Source: CAZGOM01 sp964542875 (GTDB lineage Bacteria; Planctomycetota; Phycisphaerae; Phycisphaerales; Phycisphaeraceae). From it: 45,528 bases of DNA. The translations under genes and the position numbers were made by a program. Below are positions 29,604 to 37,770 of the stretch, piece by piece (position 1 is the first letter of the stretch; the number at the start of each line of letters is the position of its first letter). The stretch spans positions 1 to 45,528 of the forward strand of contig CAZIWA010000035.1 in assembly GCA_964542875.1 (NCBI GenBank), given 5' to 3'. The notes beneath the pieces are model-generated. The model saw nothing but the letters and a program-made list of their open reading frames with translations. It did no database searches and was not told the DNA's origin.

Positions 29604-30977
29604 TTATTTCCTGGTGCTGGCGGAGGCTTGTTTTTGGGATGGGGGTGTGGTGAGGGTGAAGGAGGCCTGGGCGGATTTTTCGCTGGTGATTTTGAATTTG
29701 CGCAGCCGAGCGTTGCCTGGGGGGCTGCCAGCGGGGGCGTTGGAGGGGGTGAGGCCGTTTTCGGTGATCCAGGCGATGGTGTTTGTGGGGTCGACTGCGA
29801 TGGCGGAGGGGTTCATGAATTCGAGCTGGTCTTCGGCGAGGCCGGGGTTGCCGAAGCGTTCGAAGATGCCGATGGAGTCGCCGTCGTCGTAGAAGAGGAC
29901 GATTTCGCCGCCGCCGCCTGAGTCCCAGAAGGGGCCGGGGCTGGGGCCGGTGACGCAGGACCAGAGGAGTGAGCCGTTGAGGCAGAAGCCGCCTGGGTTG
30001 GGGAGTTTTTCTTCGGGCTGGGTGGCGTACTGGGTTTTGATGTCCTTGCCGGTGTCGGTGTAGCGCTCGATTTGTCCGTACTGGTTGGCGAGGTAAATGG
30101 TGTTGCCGTGGACGACGATGGAGCGGCCAAAGGAGATGGAAGCGGGGAGGGTCTTGAAGTAGAGGGCGCCATCAAAGCCGGCCTTGGTCCGGTCGTAGAC
30201 TTTCATGTTTCCATAGCCGGTGGGGAAGTAGATTTTGTTGCCGTCGCCGACATAGTTGGCGTTTATCCAGCCGGTGCAGATGGGGCCGGAGGGGTCGTTG
30301 TTCCACCCGGCGAGGTAGCGCTTGGTGGTTTTGCCGTTCTTGTCGAAGACTTCGGTGGAGTGGTAGCCATTGGAGGCGTAGAGGTTGCCTTCCGGGTCGA
30401 TGCCCATGGCCGAGACATGCACGCCCTTGAAGGTGACGGGCGCGTAGCCGTTATCGGCAAAGGAGGTGTCGGGGGTGCCGTCGAGGTTCAAGCGGATGAA
30501 GCCGGCGAGCTTTTTGACAGGGTCGGTTTCGCTGAGGCCGGCGTCATAAACGTAGAGTTTGCCGTTGGCCAGGTGGATGTCGCCGGGGTTAATCCATTTG
30601 CCGTCGGGCGTGCCGGGGCGCTTGAGGGAGGACTGATATTCGAGGCTGAAGTTCTCACGGTAGCGGACGGAGTAATTGCCTGCGGGGACATCGCGCCCGG
30701 CGAGGAAGCGGAAGGTGTTGTGCTGCGCGTTGAGCCGGCCTGCGTAGAGGGTTTTGACGACGTTGCCTTTGTCGTCGAGCAGTTCAACGAGGGCTTTGCC
30801 TTTTCCATGTTTCAGAATGGAAACTTCCATTTCCGCTTTGTTTTCGGCGTAGGGCGAAATTTTGATTTCCGGGACCGGGTCGGCATGGGCGGGGCTAAGA
30901 AAGCCCGTGCCGATGAGTGCCAAGCAAAGCAGTGAAAGGATCCATATTCTTGAGTTGAGGCTGATCCGTCCCGACAT
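29604..30977 (-). CDS. Exported NHL/six-bladed beta-propeller-like protein
   Basis: 457 aa with a signal peptide (MSGRISLNSRIWILSLLCLALIGTGFLSPAHA). An Ig-like segment (EVSILKHGKGKALVELLDDKGNVVKTLYAGRLNAQHNTFRF) resembles FlgD/FlgD-like domains. From about residue 115 there are repeated propeller-type blades: GDIHLANGKLYVYDAG, MGIDPEGNLYASNGYHSTEVFDKNG, IVVHGNTIYLANQYGQIERY, AIAVDPTNTIAWITENG. Such proteins may bind or hydrolyse sugars or lactones, but the activity is unknown. The frame is open to 31337, but ATG 30977 begins the signal peptide. Divergent from the small gene at 31204. No lipobox. Confidence 0.75.
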   Translation of the reverse strand: MSGRISLNSRIWILSLLCLALIGTGFLSPAHADPVPEIKISPYAENKAEMEVSILKHGKGKALVELLDDKGNVVKTLYAGRLNAQHNTFRFLAGRDVPAGNYSVRYRENFSLEYQSSLKRPGTPDGKWINPGDIHLANGKLYVYDAGLSETDPVKKLAGFIRLNLDGTPDTSFADNGYAPVTFKGVHVSAMGIDPEGNLYASNGYHSTEVFDKNGKTTKRYLAGWNNDPSGPICTGWINANYVGDGNKIYFPTGYGNMKVYDRTKAGFDGALYFKTLPASISFGRSIVVHGNTIYLANQYGQIERYTDTGKDIKTQYATQPEEKLPNPGGFCLNGSLLWSCVTGPSPGPFWDSGGGGEIVLFYDDGDSIGIFERFGNPGLAEDQLEFMNPSAIAVDPTNTIAWITENGLTPSNAPAGSPPGNARLRKFKITSEKSAQASFTLTTPPSQKQASASTRK

Positions 30978-31203
30978 ATGCTGCGTGCCTTGCTGGTGTC
31001 TTGAAGGTTGAAGGTTTTTTAAGTATGATTTTTTATGGAACCAAAGCGCTTGCGATGGTGTCCAACCCCGCGATCCGGCCTTCCCCGTGGCCAAAAAGCG
31101 GGGTATATATGGTTCCGGCTTGTAGTGAAAAGCCAGAACGCCGAGATTATAGACGTGCCGGCCGAGGGGTCGGTTCCCAGTCCCTTGAAACGTGAAGGAA
31201 ACC

Positions 31204-31614
31204 ATGACCAATACAGTTACCCAGAACGCCGGCTCGGTGGAGTCGATGTTTGCGGAGGCCCAGGGCAAGCTGGCCCAGGGGTTGTTGTCGCGCGCGGACC
31301 TGGAAGCGCTCAAGGCAGCGGCTTTGAGCCCGGGCAAGGCGATGCGCCAGAGGCTGATGTATCTGCATGCGACGACGCCGTCGGTGCATGCGGGGCTTTG
31401 CGCCGCGGTTTTGCATGAGCCGGTGAAGGGGCATTATGCGACGATGGACCCGCTGCAGAAGGATCCGGAATACAAGTCGGTGCATGATGCGGTGTGCGAC
31501 GGGTGGCGGGTGATCCACTTCCCTCAACAGCGCGCGCCGTTTGACGACAAGGAAATCGACATCCTGGGGTATGAATTCATCCTCGAGAAACTGGAGCACT
31601 TCAATGTCATCTGA
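31204..31614 (+). CDS. Unrecognised small protein, coupled to a PhyH oxygenase
   Basis: 136-aa soluble protein I do not recognise. The N-terminal half is helical (VESMFAEAQGKLAQGLLSRADLEALKAAAL). The rest carries conserved-looking segments (AVLHEPVKGHYATMDPLQKDPEY, CDGWRVIHFPQQRAPFDDKEIDILGYEFILEKLEHF). AAGGAAA precedes the ATG at 31204. It overlaps the start of the PhyH gene by 11 bp, so translation is probably coupled and the two products may work together, for instance as an oxygenase and partner or chaperone; that is inference. A TATATAT box lies about 95 bp upstream. No sign of a metal site or membrane segment. Confidence 0.75.
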   Translation: MTNTVTQNAGSVESMFAEAQGKLAQGLLSRADLEALKAAALSPGKAMRQRLMYLHATTPSVHAGLCAAVLHEPVKGHYATMDPLQKDPEYKSVHDAVCDGWRVIHFPQQRAPFDDKEIDILGYEFILEKLEHFNVI

Positions 31615-32467
31615 CTCCCTTATTGTGGCTCAGGGTGAGCCTTGGCTCACGGGCAAGATCGAGACGAAGTACCTGCTCGACGACGAGCAGATGATGAACT
31701 TTGTGATTCGCGGGTATCACATCATCGAGCCGCACCAGCGTGCGGGGCTTAATGAAGAGATCGATGCGATCCTCAGCGGCATGACGCGCAATCCAGGCAA
31801 CGGGATTTATGACGAGGTGCCGCAACTGCAGGAGATTTATGCGCACCCGGTGGTTCGCGGGACGCTGGCGAGCATCCTGGGCCATGACTGCATCATGAAC
31901 GAGCATCGGCATTGGCATAACCGTCCGCCTAGCCCGTGGAGCCAGGGCTGGCACCAGGACGGGGCGAATCAGCGGCATCACGACACGCTGTGCGTGCTGG
32001 GGATGTATTACCCGCATGATGTGACGCTGGAGATGGGCCCGACGGTGGTGCTGCCGGGCAGCCACCTGCGCAACTGTCCGACGGACCAGATGGCGACCTA
32101 CGGCAACATCCGAGGCCAGGTGCCGATCGTGGTGAAGGCCGGGTCGATCGCGGTGACGCACTATGACATCTGGCACGGCGGATCGATCAACCGGTCCAAC
32201 CGGGTTCGGCACATGCTCAAGTTCCTGTTCAACCGGGTGACCAAGCCGAAACTGCCGGCATGGAACCATGACCCGGAGACGGCGCCTGCGCTGGCGGCAC
32301 GGAAGTTCACGTTTGAAAACCCGGTGCCGCTTGGGCAGTCAGACGCCTACAAGCTGGGCGGGCTGCGCTACGAGATGTGGCGCCACCTGCTGGGCACGGA
32401 GTACACCATGAAACGCGTCAGCGCGAGCTGGAGCGATGATGACATTTCCGGGAAGAAGAAAAAGTAG
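31604..32467 (+). CDS. Phytanoyl-CoA dioxygenase family (PhyH) protein
   Basis: Predicted Fe(II)/2-oxoglutarate oxygenase, 287 aa. Metal-ligand pair in WSQGWHQDGANQ (His-x-Asp, near residue 117), distal His in SIAVTHYDIWHGGSINRSNRVRHMLKF, with a nearby Arg fit to bind 2-oxoglutarate. The substrate loop MGPTVVLPGSHLRNCP is typical. ATG 31604 has GGAG upstream inside the previous gene and overlaps it by 11 bp. The open frame reaches further upstream, but that part is out of phase with the preceding real gene. It is followed by a strong terminator, so the two-gene unit 31204-32467 looks complete. Confidence 0.9.
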   Translation: MSSDSLIVAQGEPWLTGKIETKYLLDDEQMMNFVIRGYHIIEPHQRAGLNEEIDAILSGMTRNPGNGIYDEVPQLQEIYAHPVVRGTLASILGHDCIMNEHRHWHNRPPSPWSQGWHQDGANQRHHDTLCVLGMYYPHDVTLEMGPTVVLPGSHLRNCPTDQMATYGNIRGQVPIVVKAGSIAVTHYDIWHGGSINRSNRVRHMLKFLFNRVTKPKLPAWNHDPETAPALAARKFTFENPVPLGQSDAYKLGGLRYEMWRHLLGTEYTMKRVSASWSDDDISGKKKK

Positions 32468-32500
32468 TTAGCATGGTGTGAACCAAATAATCGGTTCCTG

Positions 32501-32530
32501 AGGCCTGGGATTCGTCCCGGGCCTTTTTCT
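32501..32530 (+). terminator. Rho-independent terminator with TTCG loop
   Basis: Ten-pair stem AGGCCTGGGA / TCCCGGGCCT (one G-T pair) closed by a TTCG tetraloop and followed by a T-rich tract, 33 bp after the PhyH stop. Confidence 0.85.
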
Positions 32531-32652
32531 TTGGATTGGGAGTGGACGTGTGGGGCATTTAGTGAAGAGATTAACGATCACTCCACTTGAGGTTGGCATT
32601 GGAGATTAAGTCAATTCTCAACCCAGGCATGCGGGATACGGCCGCGGCGCTG

Positions 32653-32722
32653 GTGGTAAGCGCGGAAGCAGCGCTCGAAGACTCGCTTGCCCCCGGCTAC
32701 AGCCGAGAGCCCATTTCATGGG
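32653..32722. repeat. Palindrome-rich stretch between PhyH and feoB
   Basis: Contains CGGCTACAGCCG and GCCCAT-TTC-ATGGGC hairpins preceded by a GCTCGAAGACTCGCTTG block, between two convergent genes. I see no second copy in the window. It may act as the feoB terminator. The rest of the 307-bp gap holds only the PhyH terminator. Confidence 0.4.
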
Positions 32723-32774
32723 CAAAGATTTGGAGTCAGAAGCTTTGGGCGGTTAGCGCGGGGGCGGTTGGTGG

Positions 32775-34898
32775 TCACGCAGCGAAAAAGTGCAGCCACG
32801 TTTGGTAGACGATCAGCGCGCTGATGTACGCCAGGGCGGACATGTAGGCGAGCTGGAAGAGGGGCCATTTCCAGGAGTTGGTTTCCCGTTTGACGACAGC
32901 GGTGGTGGAGAGGCACTGCATGGCGAAGACGTAGAACACCAGAAGGCTTAACGAGGTGCCGACGGTGAAGATCTTTGTGCCGTCGGAACGGGTTTTTTGA
33001 GCGATGGTTTCGTTGAATGAAGGTGCGTCGGGGTCGGCGTCTTCGCCCATGCCGTAGACCACCGAGAGGGTGGAGACGAACATCTCCCGGGCGGCCAGCG
33101 AGCTGAGGAGGCCGATGCCGATTTGCCAGTCGTAGCCCAGAGGCTTGATGGCGGGCTCGATGGCGTGGCCGATCTTGCCGGCGAAGGAGTTGCTCAAGGC
33201 GCTTTGCTGTTTGAGGTGCTCGGCCTGCGCGGTGAGATCGTCGGCCTGGGCGGTGAGCTTATCGAGCTCGGCGGTTTGCGCCTGGTCGGGCTTTTGCTCG
33301 GCGAAGGTCTGCATGCCGGCGACCTTCTGGTGGATCTGAGCGGCCTGATCATGAAGCTGGGCGACCTGGGCGGGTTCTTCAGACTTGGGGTATGTGGCCA
33401 ATGCCCAAAGGATGATGGAGGCGATGAGGATGATGGTGCCGGCTTTGACGACGAAGACCTTGGCGCGGTCGAGCGTGGTGAGCAATGCCGTCTTGATGCT
33501 GGGGGCTTTGTAGCTGGGGAGTTCAAGCACCAGGAGCGCGGTATCGCCGGGCAGGACGGTGCGTTTGAGGCAGAAGGCGATGACCAGAACGGCGACGATG
33601 CCAAGGACGTATGCGCCGGTGAAGGCAGCAGCGCCGGCGAGCTTGTTTTCGGCGAAAAGCAGAGCGACAAGCATGGTGTAGACCGGGATGCGCGCCGAGC
33701 AGGAGAGGAGCGGGAGGGTGAGGATGGTGACGAGCCGGTCGCGCTTGTCATCGATGGAGCGGGTGGCCATGACGGCGGGGATGGCGCAGGCGTGGGAGCT
33801 GATCATGGGGACGAAGGCTTTGCCGGGGAGGCCGACGCGGCGCATGAGTTTGTCCATGACAAAGGCAGCGCGTGCCATGTAGCCGGTGTCTTCAAGGAGA
33901 GAGAGGATGAAAAAGAGGATGCAGATTTGAGGGAGGAAGACCAGGACGCCGCCGACGCCGCCGATGACGCCCTGGACGATGAGGGACTTGAAGTCATCTT
34001 CAAGGAAGGTTTTAAACGAGCCTTCGGAGAGGTAGGAGCCGACGAAGTCGATGGCGGCGCCGGCGTAGCTGCCGACGGTGCCAAAGAGCCATTCGATGAA
34101 GTCCATGGGGTAAGCGGCGAGCCAGAAAATGGTGGCGAAGACGCCAAACATGACGCCCAGGAAGGCGATGATGCCGATGACCGGGTGGGTGAGGAACTGG
34201 TCGATGGCCTGGGTTTTCCGGCCGGCCTGGGCGTGGGGATCGGTGGCGACATCGGCACCGATTTTTTCCGCCCAGTCGTAGCGGGCCTGGAATTTACAGC
34301 CGGTGCAACTGCCGCAACCGGTTTCCCTGGGCCGGGCATCGGGCGTGCCCAGGAGGGAGAGGACGGCGTCAGCCAGGTCGCCAAGGCCTTTGCCGGAGCG
34401 GGCGACGATGGGGACGACCGGGCAGCCCAGAGCGTCTTGAAGTTTTTGCCTGTCGATCTGGATGCCGTCGCGCTCGGCGAGGTCGGTCATGTTCAGGGCG
34501 ATGGCGACGGGGAGGCCCAGCTCCATGACCTGGCTGGCGAGGAAGAGGTTTCGTTTGATGTTGGTGGCATCGACGATGAGGATGGCGACGGTGGGTTTGG
34601 GGACGCCGGGCACGCCGCCCAGGAGGGCATCGCGGGCGACGCGTTCTTCGCCTGCGGAGTCGTCGATGCTGTAGAGGCCGGGAAGGTCGAGAATGGAGAC
34701 GGGTTTGTCCTGGAGGCGGGCGCGGCCGACGCGGCATTCGAGGGTGGTGCCGGGGAAGTTGGCGGTTTTGGCGCGCAGGCCGGTGAGGGCGTTGAAGAGG
34801 GTGGTCTTGCCGGCGTTGGGGTTGCCAACGAGGGCGATGCAGGGCTCCCCGGTGCCGGTGGAGGTGTGCGGGCGTACTTCAAGGGAGACGGTTTTCAC
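32775..34898 (-). CDS. feoB: Ferrous iron transporter FeoB
   Basis: GTP-dependent inner-membrane Fe2+ permease. 707 aa. The N-terminal G domain has G1 GNPNAGKTT (25-33), G3 DLPG (71-74) and G4 NMTD (136-139). The membrane domain has the Gate motifs MARAAFVMDK and SARIPVYTML, and a late LAAREMFVSTLSVVYG. Two unusual parts are present: a CxxCxxC cluster (Cys195, 198, 201) just after the G domain, and a Gln/Ala-rich likely coiled-coil insertion at about 504-567 in a loop between membrane segments. The GTG start overlaps the feoA stop (GTGA), so translation is coupled. Confidence 0.95.
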   Translation of the reverse strand: MKTVSLEVRPHTSTGTGEPCIALVGNPNAGKTTLFNALTGLRAKTANFPGTTLECRVGRARLQDKPVSILDLPGLYSIDDSAGEERVARDALLGGVPGVPKPTVAILIVDATNIKRNLFLASQVMELGLPVAIALNMTDLAERDGIQIDRQKLQDALGCPVVPIVARSGKGLGDLADAVLSLLGTPDARPRETGCGSCTGCKFQARYDWAEKIGADVATDPHAQAGRKTQAIDQFLTHPVIGIIAFLGVMFGVFATIFWLAAYPMDFIEWLFGTVGSYAGAAIDFVGSYLSEGSFKTFLEDDFKSLIVQGVIGGVGGVLVFLPQICILFFILSLLEDTGYMARAAFVMDKLMRRVGLPGKAFVPMISSHACAIPAVMATRSIDDKRDRLVTILTLPLLSCSARIPVYTMLVALLFAENKLAGAAAFTGAYVLGIVAVLVIAFCLKRTVLPGDTALLVLELPSYKAPSIKTALLTTLDRAKVFVVKAGTIILIASIILWALATYPKSEEPAQVAQLHDQAAQIHQKVAGMQTFAEQKPDQAQTAELDKLTAQADDLTAQAEHLKQQSALSNSFAGKIGHAIEPAIKPLGYDWQIGIGLLSSLAAREMFVSTLSVVYGMGEDADPDAPSFNETIAQKTRSDGTKIFTVGTSLSLLVFYVFAMQCLSTTAVVKRETNSWKWPLFQLAYMSALAYISALIVYQTWLHFFAA

Positions 34899-35203
34899 GC
34901 TTTTACCCCGGCTGAGGGGAGGGATTCCGGAGCGGGACAGGGAGAGACCTGGACGCGGTTGCCCATGCGGGCGGAGACGCCGATGCGGGCGCCCAGGACG
35001 AAGAGGATCATGGGGTCGCCGGCCTGGACCATACGGACCCGGCGGCCGATGCAGACGCCCATGGCCATGAGCCGGGCGAGGTCTGAATCCTCAGCCTGGA
35101 TGTGGCTCACGAGGGCGTATTGGCCAGGGGGGAGTTGGTCGAGGGGGATGTCCTGCGCGTGGGCAGGACAGGTTTGGCCGTCATTGGTTTGGGAACCCGA
35201 CAT
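34895..35203 (-). CDS. feoA: FeoA-domain protein of the ferrous iron transporter
   Basis: Small SH3-like cytosolic partner of FeoB. 102 aa, slightly longer than the usual 75-85 aa. The domain starts at about residue 17 (IPLDQLPPGQYALVSHIQAEDSDLARLMAMGVCIGRRVRMVQAGDPMILFVLGARIGVSARMGNRVQVSP). Translationally coupled to feoB by a 4-bp overlap. A 15-bp Fur-like element lies 14 bp upstream of its ATG. Confidence 0.92.
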   Translation of the reverse strand: MSGSQTNDGQTCPAHAQDIPLDQLPPGQYALVSHIQAEDSDLARLMAMGVCIGRRVRMVQAGDPMILFVLGARIGVSARMGNRVQVSPCPAPESLPSAGVKA

Positions 35204-35217
35204 GGATGCTCTTTAAG

Positions 35218-35232
35218 TGAAAATGAGACTCA
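35218..35232. promoter_or_regulatory. Fur-like element upstream of feoAB
   Basis: TGAAAATGAGACTCA, 14 bp before the feoA start. It matches 10 of 14 informative positions of the Fur 7-1-7 motif and shares a TGAG..TCA core with sites before the FTR1-like and imelysin-like genes. Confidence 0.45.
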
Positions 35233-35304
35233 AAGCCCAATAGCATAGGGGGAAGCGGGGTTTGGGACAATTGATGGATTGTCGCGGACGGAGGGAATAT
35301 TTAT

Positions 35305-35332
35305 GAATTACGAGTTACGAATTACGAATTGA
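35305..35332 (+). repeat. GAATTAC heptamer repeat
   Basis: Four consecutive 7-mers: GAATTAC, GAGTTAC, GAATTAC, GAATTGA, in the 167-bp gap between the FTR1-like and feoA genes. A tandem of this kind occurs widely in bacterial intergenic DNA. Confidence 0.65.
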
Positions 35333-35370
35333 AGGCCCCGAAACTGAGGGAATCCTGGGGTTTCGGGTCA

Positions 35371-37680
35371 TCAGTTGGAGCCGAGGGTCTGGGGGTCGGG
35401 GATGGCGGCGGTGTTGCGGGCGTCGCGTTCGGCTTGGTTTTTGGCCGCCTTGTTCTTGGCGGACCAGCGGGCGACGCGCCAGGTGCCCAGCACGACGATC
35501 ACGACGGCGGCCTGGGCGAGGATGCTTTCCCAGGTGTTGTAGAAGCCGAACCAACTGCCGATCCACTGCGGCCAGGAGCCGGGCATCATGCGGTGGACGG
35601 GGATCCAGCCGACTGTTTGGGCGCCACGGATGGTGTTGCCGACGAAGGTGACGAGCACAACGCCGATGAGCGCCGCGGTGACGAGCAGGATCTTGAAGTA
35701 GGGGAGCTTCAAGCCCAGCTTGAGTGCGGCGAAGCCGAGGATGACCAGGGAGACGGTGCCGATGGCGACGCCTATGCCGACGCTCTGGGTGCCGGCATCA
35801 AGGACGAGGCTTTGGAGGAAGAGGACGATCTCAAAGCCTTCGCGGTAACCCAGGAGGAAACCCGCCAGGACCAGTTGCCAGGGGTTTTGGCCTTCCTTGG
35901 CCTGGTTCTTAAGGGTGCTGACCCATTGGTGCCAGTAGACCTGGTGGAAGAGCCAGTTGGTGATGAGCAGGAGGACGATGATGGCCAGGACGCCGGAGAT
36001 GACGGCGATGATTTCGCCGTAGGCGCGGAGGCTGGTGACGATGGTCTGGCTGAGCACCCAGGTGAGGCAGGTGGCGAAGGCGCTGGCGATGATGCCGGCC
36101 CAGATGAGCTTGCGCCGGTTGGCGTTTTCGGGCCCGCGGAGGCCGGCGAGAATGGCGATGACGACCAGAAGGCCTTCGAGCCCTTCACGGAGGATGATGC
36201 TGGCGGCGTTCATCGCGGCGGCGGTGGGGCTGATGCTGCTTTTGAGCATCGCGGTGGCTTGTTCAAGCGAGGCGTTGACCTGGCCGTATGCGTCGGTGAG
36301 CTCCGCGGCGCCGGCACGCTTATCGAGCAGGACTTTGACGCCGGGCTTGTCGTCGATGCCGTCGAGGAGCTGGCGCTCGATGTTCATGGCGAGCTGGGGG
36401 TCGCGCGGCATGAGCCGGGCTTCCAACTCGGGGTCGTAGGTGGTGTAGGCTTCGACGCGCAGGCGCTCGGCCTCTTCCCATTGCCCGGCGAGGGCCGAGG
36501 CAAGGCTGCTGGAAAGGAGAGTGCGGGTTTCGAGCATCACTTCGTCGACGATGTCGGCGGTGGTGCCGTAGCGGCGGATGTTGATGCCAAAGTCGTTTTC
36601 GAGAATGGCTTTCAGGGAGGCGAAGGTGGCGGTGACTTCTTCCTTGTTGGCCTTGTTGTTGATGAGGAGCCGGGCCTGGTCAAGGAATTCATCGAGCTTG
36701 GGGACCATCTCGACGCGCTTGGGGTCTTTTTCAGCCAGCCAGAGAGGAGCAAGCTCACCGACGATCTGGCGGGCCTGGGCGGTGAAGGTGACGGCCTCGC
36801 GGTATTCCAGGGGCACGACGATCTGGCCGTCGCGCACGCCTGCGGAGTATTCCTGAGGGATGAGGATGACAAGCTTCAAGAGCAGACGTCCGCGGCGTTC
36901 GCGTTCTTTATCGGAAAGCAGGCTGGGGAGCGCGCTGAGAAGGTTTTGCGAAAGGGACTGGACCGGGGCGGCCATGGCGGCCCAGTCTTTGGAATCGCGG
37001 ATTTGGGTGAGGAGGGTCTGGAGGGCGGCGGGCAGCTCAGGGGTGGTGATGTCGCCCGCGGTTTTTAAGGCCGGGGGGAGGTCGGCCAGAGTGCTGGCTT
37101 CGCCCAGGCGCTCCAGGAGGCGGCCGGGGAGAGGCGCGGAGCCCTGGGTGGAACGGACGGCTTCGTCAAGCAATTGGCGGACACGGGTGGTCTGCCAGGT
37201 GACGGCCTCGCGGGTAAGGAGCTTGCTTGCCTGGTCGAAGTTGCCGGGCTTGAGGGTCTGGAGGACGAGCGCGCCTTCGTTGGCGGAGACGCCGCGGGGG
37301 AGGGCGAGTTCAACCCGAAGGGCTTTGGCGCGGTCGACATTGCCGGTTTTGATGGCGTGGGCCATTTCGACAATCAGGGCCTGCTGGATGCGGGCACGGT
37401 ACTGGCCGACGGCGTAAGGGTAGGGTGCGCCTGGGGTTGCGGGGAGGGCGAGGATGGCCTGGGCGTCTTTACCCCAGGTTTGGCCAAGGCTGATGGGTGC
37501 CTGGAACAAAGCGGGGGCGGGGGAACCGGTGTAGTAGTCCAGCAGTGCTTCGCTGGTTTGATGGTCCCAGTCTTCAAGCGTCGCCTGGGCGGCGGCCGAG
37601 CGTGGGGCAATACAAATGAATGCGCAACAGGCCAGCGCAAGCAAGAAGAGGTATTTGAGGGACTGGATGTTGCGATGCAT
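35371..37680 (-). CDS. FTR1-family iron permease with large periplasmic N-domain
   Basis: High-affinity iron permease of the FTR1/EfeU type. 769 aa. A signal peptide (about 1-31) is followed by a roughly 450-residue helical extracytoplasmic region, longer than in EfeU (about 280 aa total) but similar to fused planctomycete and proteobacterial FTR1 proteins. The membrane domain at about 490-750 has the two iron-binding motifs REGLE (498-502) and REGFE (613-617), inside the expected helices. Second gene after the imelysin-like gene (90-bp gap). A 15-bp element like those at the other iron genes directly adjoins the ATG. Function: uptake of Fe3+, usually with ferroxidation. No cupredoxin or Dyp-peroxidase (EfeB) is seen. 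Confidence 0.9.
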   Translation of the reverse strand: MHRNIQSLKYLFLLALACCAFICIAPRSAAAQATLEDWDHQTSEALLDYYTGSPAPALFQAPISLGQTWGKDAQAILALPATPGAPYPYAVGQYRARIQQALIVEMAHAIKTGNVDRAKALRVELALPRGVSANEGALVLQTLKPGNFDQASKLLTREAVTWQTTRVRQLLDEAVRSTQGSAPLPGRLLERLGEASTLADLPPALKTAGDITTPELPAALQTLLTQIRDSKDWAAMAAPVQSLSQNLLSALPSLLSDKERERRGRLLLKLVILIPQEYSAGVRDGQIVVPLEYREAVTFTAQARQIVGELAPLWLAEKDPKRVEMVPKLDEFLDQARLLINNKANKEEVTATFASLKAILENDFGINIRRYGTTADIVDEVMLETRTLLSSSLASALAGQWEEAERLRVEAYTTYDPELEARLMPRDPQLAMNIERQLLDGIDDKPGVKVLLDKRAGAAELTDAYGQVNASLEQATAMLKSSISPTAAAMNAASIILREGLEGLLVVIAILAGLRGPENANRRKLIWAGIIASAFATCLTWVLSQTIVTSLRAYGEIIAVISGVLAIIVLLLITNWLFHQVYWHQWVSTLKNQAKEGQNPWQLVLAGFLLGYREGFEIVLFLQSLVLDAGTQSVGIGVAIGTVSLVILGFAALKLGLKLPYFKILLVTAALIGVVLVTFVGNTIRGAQTVGWIPVHRMMPGSWPQWIGSWFGFYNTWESILAQAAVVIVVLGTWRVARWSAKNKAAKNQAERDARNTAAIPDPQTLGSN

Positions 37681-37695
37681 TGTTTTTGAGACTCA
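37681..37695. promoter_or_regulatory. Fur-like element at the FTR1-like gene
   Basis: TGTTTTTGAGACTCA directly adjoins the start codon and contains the perfect TGAG-A-CTCA palindrome also found before feoA. The position overlaps the ribosome-binding region, so it could act as a translational as well as a transcriptional site, or be chance. Confidence 0.35.
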
Positions 37696-37770
37696 GGAAC
37701 ACACGGGTCAGGCCGTCCATGGCGTAACGCTCAGGGCGCCGGGAAGGCGCCGGTGCAACGGGAAGGCGGG

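Noticed and set aside
32587..32808. 73-aa frame between PhyH and feoB
   Set aside because: Crosses a palindrome-rich gap and the feoB end; no ribosome-binding site and no recognisable sequence.
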